Source: Bacillota bacterium (lineage in GTDB: Bacteria > Bacillota > Clostridia > Acetivibrionales > DTU013). Taken from it: a DNA stretch of 64,000 bases. The stretch covers positions 1-64,000 of the forward strand of contig JAEZCO010000054.1 in assembly GCA_023433505.1 (NCBI GenBank), written 5' to 3'. Below are positions 62,245 through 64,000 of the stretch, in pieces; positions within the stretch are counted from its first letter, which is position 1; every line of letters starts with the position of its first letter. The position numbers and the translations under genes are program-made. The notes under the pieces are model-generated. The model saw only the letters and a list, made by a program, of their open reading frames with translations, was not told the origin of the DNA and did no database searches.

Positions 62245-64000
62245 TTATATTTGCTGGCCAAGGAGCCATAAGGGCTCTGATAAAAGGCCGCAGTCGGTAA
62301 AACGCCCGCAGTTGGTATCCCATGCCCAGTCAGACCACGGCGATTTCTCCGGAAGCAGCGCCGCCACATTGTCAAATAGAGCTCCGACGGAGGTATATTC
62401 AATAATTTCCAGCTTTTTTGCACAGCCCTTGCAATCCTCCGGAATTTTCCAGGCAAACGGCGCCCAGGCACGGCGGCCAAGGGGAATTCCGCCGAGGCGG
62501 ACCTCTGTATATAATTGATTTGTATCAAGTGACAGGAAAATGTCTCCCTCATGCATGGGTACAGTTACTTCGGCAGTCAGTGTGATGGTGCCTGCATAGT
62601 TCAGCAGGCCATTTTTTTTCAGGGATCCGATATTTGCAGTTTTGGGCATTGCTCCGATACGGTGTCCTTCATATGCCGCAAAATCACCACAAAGGAAGAT
62701 GAGCGGCAAATAAGGGTAGTCAACAGCCTGCGTTGTCAAAGAAATTTCATGCCTTCCCTTTTTTAATGATATTCCTTCTGAGGTTTTATAAAGTGTATAA
62801 AGGCCCTCGGGCAGTTCGGTGCAGGAATGGTATGAATTTACCGGGCTTCCGTCCAATAAAACATCGGCTTCTCCGCCATATGTCCTAAGAACGAGCCTCA
62901 TGTCATCCATATCCATATCCAGTTGGAATTCATAGCTGCGTTCATCAGCAGGGATAATGCAGCGAAGGAAATTTGAATTGCCGAGCTTCAGCATGAAGGT
63001 ATCCAGACCGGTTTTTTTCGCTGCAGCAGGCAATCGCTCCTGGTTAGTAATACCTGTTGATACCATTACGCCTTGTCCGGATAATTCAAAGGTGCAGAAT
63101 TCTTCCTTATGCTTCAAGATAAGTTCACGGGGACCTGGTTTGCCTGACAGGTCAAGAACAACAGTGGTGCCATCGGTGTATGTTTTTAAGAGCAGTCTGT
63201 CAGCCAGGCTACCGTCAGGGTTTTCTACATAATGGGAACGTGGGATGTTCGTGTCCAGCCATTTTGACAGTTCCTCGATTCCGGCAAACTGCAATCCGGT
63301 CTTCTCATCAATAAAGCCCGTGCCGGTCATTGCCAGGACCGCTTTGGCAGAAGGAGACGCTTTATCCTCTTCGGCAATAAACTCCCAGGGCTGCTGTATA
63401 TTGACGAGAGCTTCAAGAAGGGTCCGAAGGCCGCTGTCTTTCAGGCACCGGTCAAGCCCGGTATAGATATTGTTTGCTGCAAGAGTCTGGGGATAACGGA
63501 CCTGGATCGAGCCGATACATGTTTTCTGTGCTATTTCTGCTGCGATGGCCGCATCTTCGCCGATTTCCCTGAAGGCCGGAAACCATGGCTGCATTGTACT
63601 GTTCGGATTGAAATAGTATGGCTTTTCAACATTCCCCCGGGCGTCCAATTGCGGCACTGCAAAAAGATAATGATTGACACCGTATAATGCTGTCAGCCAG
63701 ATCATGTGTCTTTCTTTTGCGATGGGTATGTCACAGGGATTTACAGAGAACAGCTCTGCCAGACCTCCGTTATTTCTGGAATCTATGGCGTATTTTGCTG
63801 TACCCAGTGTCAGCCATTCTACTGTTGAAAGAGTCGTCTGGGTATGTATCTCGTCCATTCCCGGAAGTGATAGGCACTTCAGATTCTGCAGTATATTGCC
63901 GTTATACAATACTCCCATTACATCGGAGTCTTCGCTGTATAGATGACCTGTCAGAAAAAGGTTGTGCTTTGAACACCATTCCTCAATCCGGCTAAGAAAT
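62245..64000 (-). CDS. Glycoside-hydrolase-like protein, 5' end outside the window
   Basis: The frame stays open past an internal ATG at 63918 to the window edge (..LFLTGHLYSEDSDVMGVLYN..), so at least 585 residues are seen and the N terminus is missing. The visible first part (SLPGMDEIHTQTTLSTVEWL; ALYGVNHYLFAVPQ; PWFPAFREIG) looks like the late half of a TIM-barrel glycosidase. The last ~350 residues are beta-sandwich, ending in a galactose-binding-like fold (GDIFLSLDTNQLYTEVRLGG, then WAPFAWKIPED). It resembles large alpha-rhamnosidase-type or related enzymes, but the family cannot be fixed. It converges on the second sugar importer and probably feeds on the same glycan. Confidence 0.65.
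   Translation of the reverse strand, partial: FLSRIEEWCSKHNLFLTGHLYSEDSDVMGVLYNGNILQNLKCLSLPGMDEIHTQTTLSTVEWLTLGTAKYAIDSRNNGGLAELFSVNPCDIPIAKERHMIWLTALYGVNHYLFAVPQLDARGNVEKPYYFNPNSTMQPWFPAFREIGEDAAIAAEIAQKTCIGSIQVRYPQTLAANNIYTGLDRCLKDSGLRTLLEALVNIQQPWEFIAEEDKASPSAKAVLAMTGTGFIDEKTGLQFAGIEELSKWLDTNIPRSHYVENPDGSLADRLLLKTYTDGTTVVLDLSGKPGPRELILKHKEEFCTFELSGQGVMVSTGITNQERLPAAAKKTGLDTFMLKLGNSNFLRCIIPADERSYEFQLDMDMDDMRLVLRTYGGEADVLLDGSPVNSYHSCTELPEGLYTLYKTSEGISLKKGRHEISLTTQAVDYPYLPLIFLCGDFAAYEGHRIGAMPKTANIGSLKKNGLLNYAGTITLTAEVTVPMHEGDIFLSLDTNQLYTEVRLGGIPLGRRAWAPFAWKIPEDCKGCAKKLEIIEYTSVGALFDNVAALLPEKSPWSDWAWDTNCGRFTDCGLLSEPLWLLGQQI

Noticed and set aside
1..64000. CRISPR array
   Set aside because: No run of regularly spaced identical 25-40-base repeats was seen; the longest repeats are the paired 60-bp copies and the three RNA units.

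Overview
The window looks like a piece of chromosome from a low-to-mid-GC Gram-positive anaerobe, most likely a plant-sugar-using member of the Clostridia. This rests on LplABC-type lipoprotein sugar importers with AraC/YesN-type sensors, strong AGGAGG-type ribosome sites, near-consensus sigma-A promoters, a ferredoxin-flavodoxin fusion, DUF4179-type anti-sigma proteins and Firmicute-type conjugative-element debris. Species cannot be fixed from sequence reading alone.

Layout. 1-12 kb: a membrane AraC sensor diverges from an operon of a GH2 glycosidase, two ABC permeases and a sugar-binding lipoprotein; then a lipoprotein-thioredoxin-CcdA fusion. 12-21 kb: accessory region. It has a copy of the 3' end of tmRNA (likely att scar), a broken VOC gene, a VirB4 fragment fused tail-to-tail with a truncated DUF3990 gene, a two-gene ATPase/TOPRIM (RloB/AbiL-like) defence module between 60-bp direct repeats, and an IS91-type element with its tyrosine recombinase. 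19-26 kb: an AraC-GyrI regulator, an MFS efflux gene behind a leader peptide and interleaved hairpins, and two consecutive ECF sigma/anti-sigma operons. 26-34 kb: a GPH symporter/esterase/MBL/esterase cluster with an AraC regulator, and an ArsR-flavodoxin-reductase operon. 34-38.5 kb: a terpenoid-toroid protein, a SiaC/SiaD-like c-di-GMP pair and a cytoplasmic multicopper oxidase. 38.7-44.4 kb: PfkB kinase, deoxyhypusine-synthase-like protein, HAD phosphatase, ROK repressor and MFS transporter; two perfect sigma-A promoters there share one operator-like sequence.

45.1-47.7 kb: a tRNA-Ser(GGA) gene and a decayed copy of its 3' part bracket a 2.5-kb island. It holds integrase and XRE remnants, three tandem small-RNA-like units and a DUF3800 gene split in two frames. 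48.5-57.9 kb: a large HK-REC-HK sensor kinase, then a LexA/CI-like autoproteolytic repressor leading a three-gene operon (TerB-domain protein, DUF2791 ATPase, Lhr-like helicase) that matches the Shango anti-phage system. 58.4-64 kb: a second LplABC-type operon, converging on a glycosidase-like gene that runs off the right edge.

The strongest candidates for something new are the three covarying tandem RNAs beside DUF3800, the predicted leader-peptide switch before the MFS pump, the repeat-bounded ATPase/TOPRIM cassette, and the promoter/operator-matched kinase/DHS-like/HAD sugar cluster.
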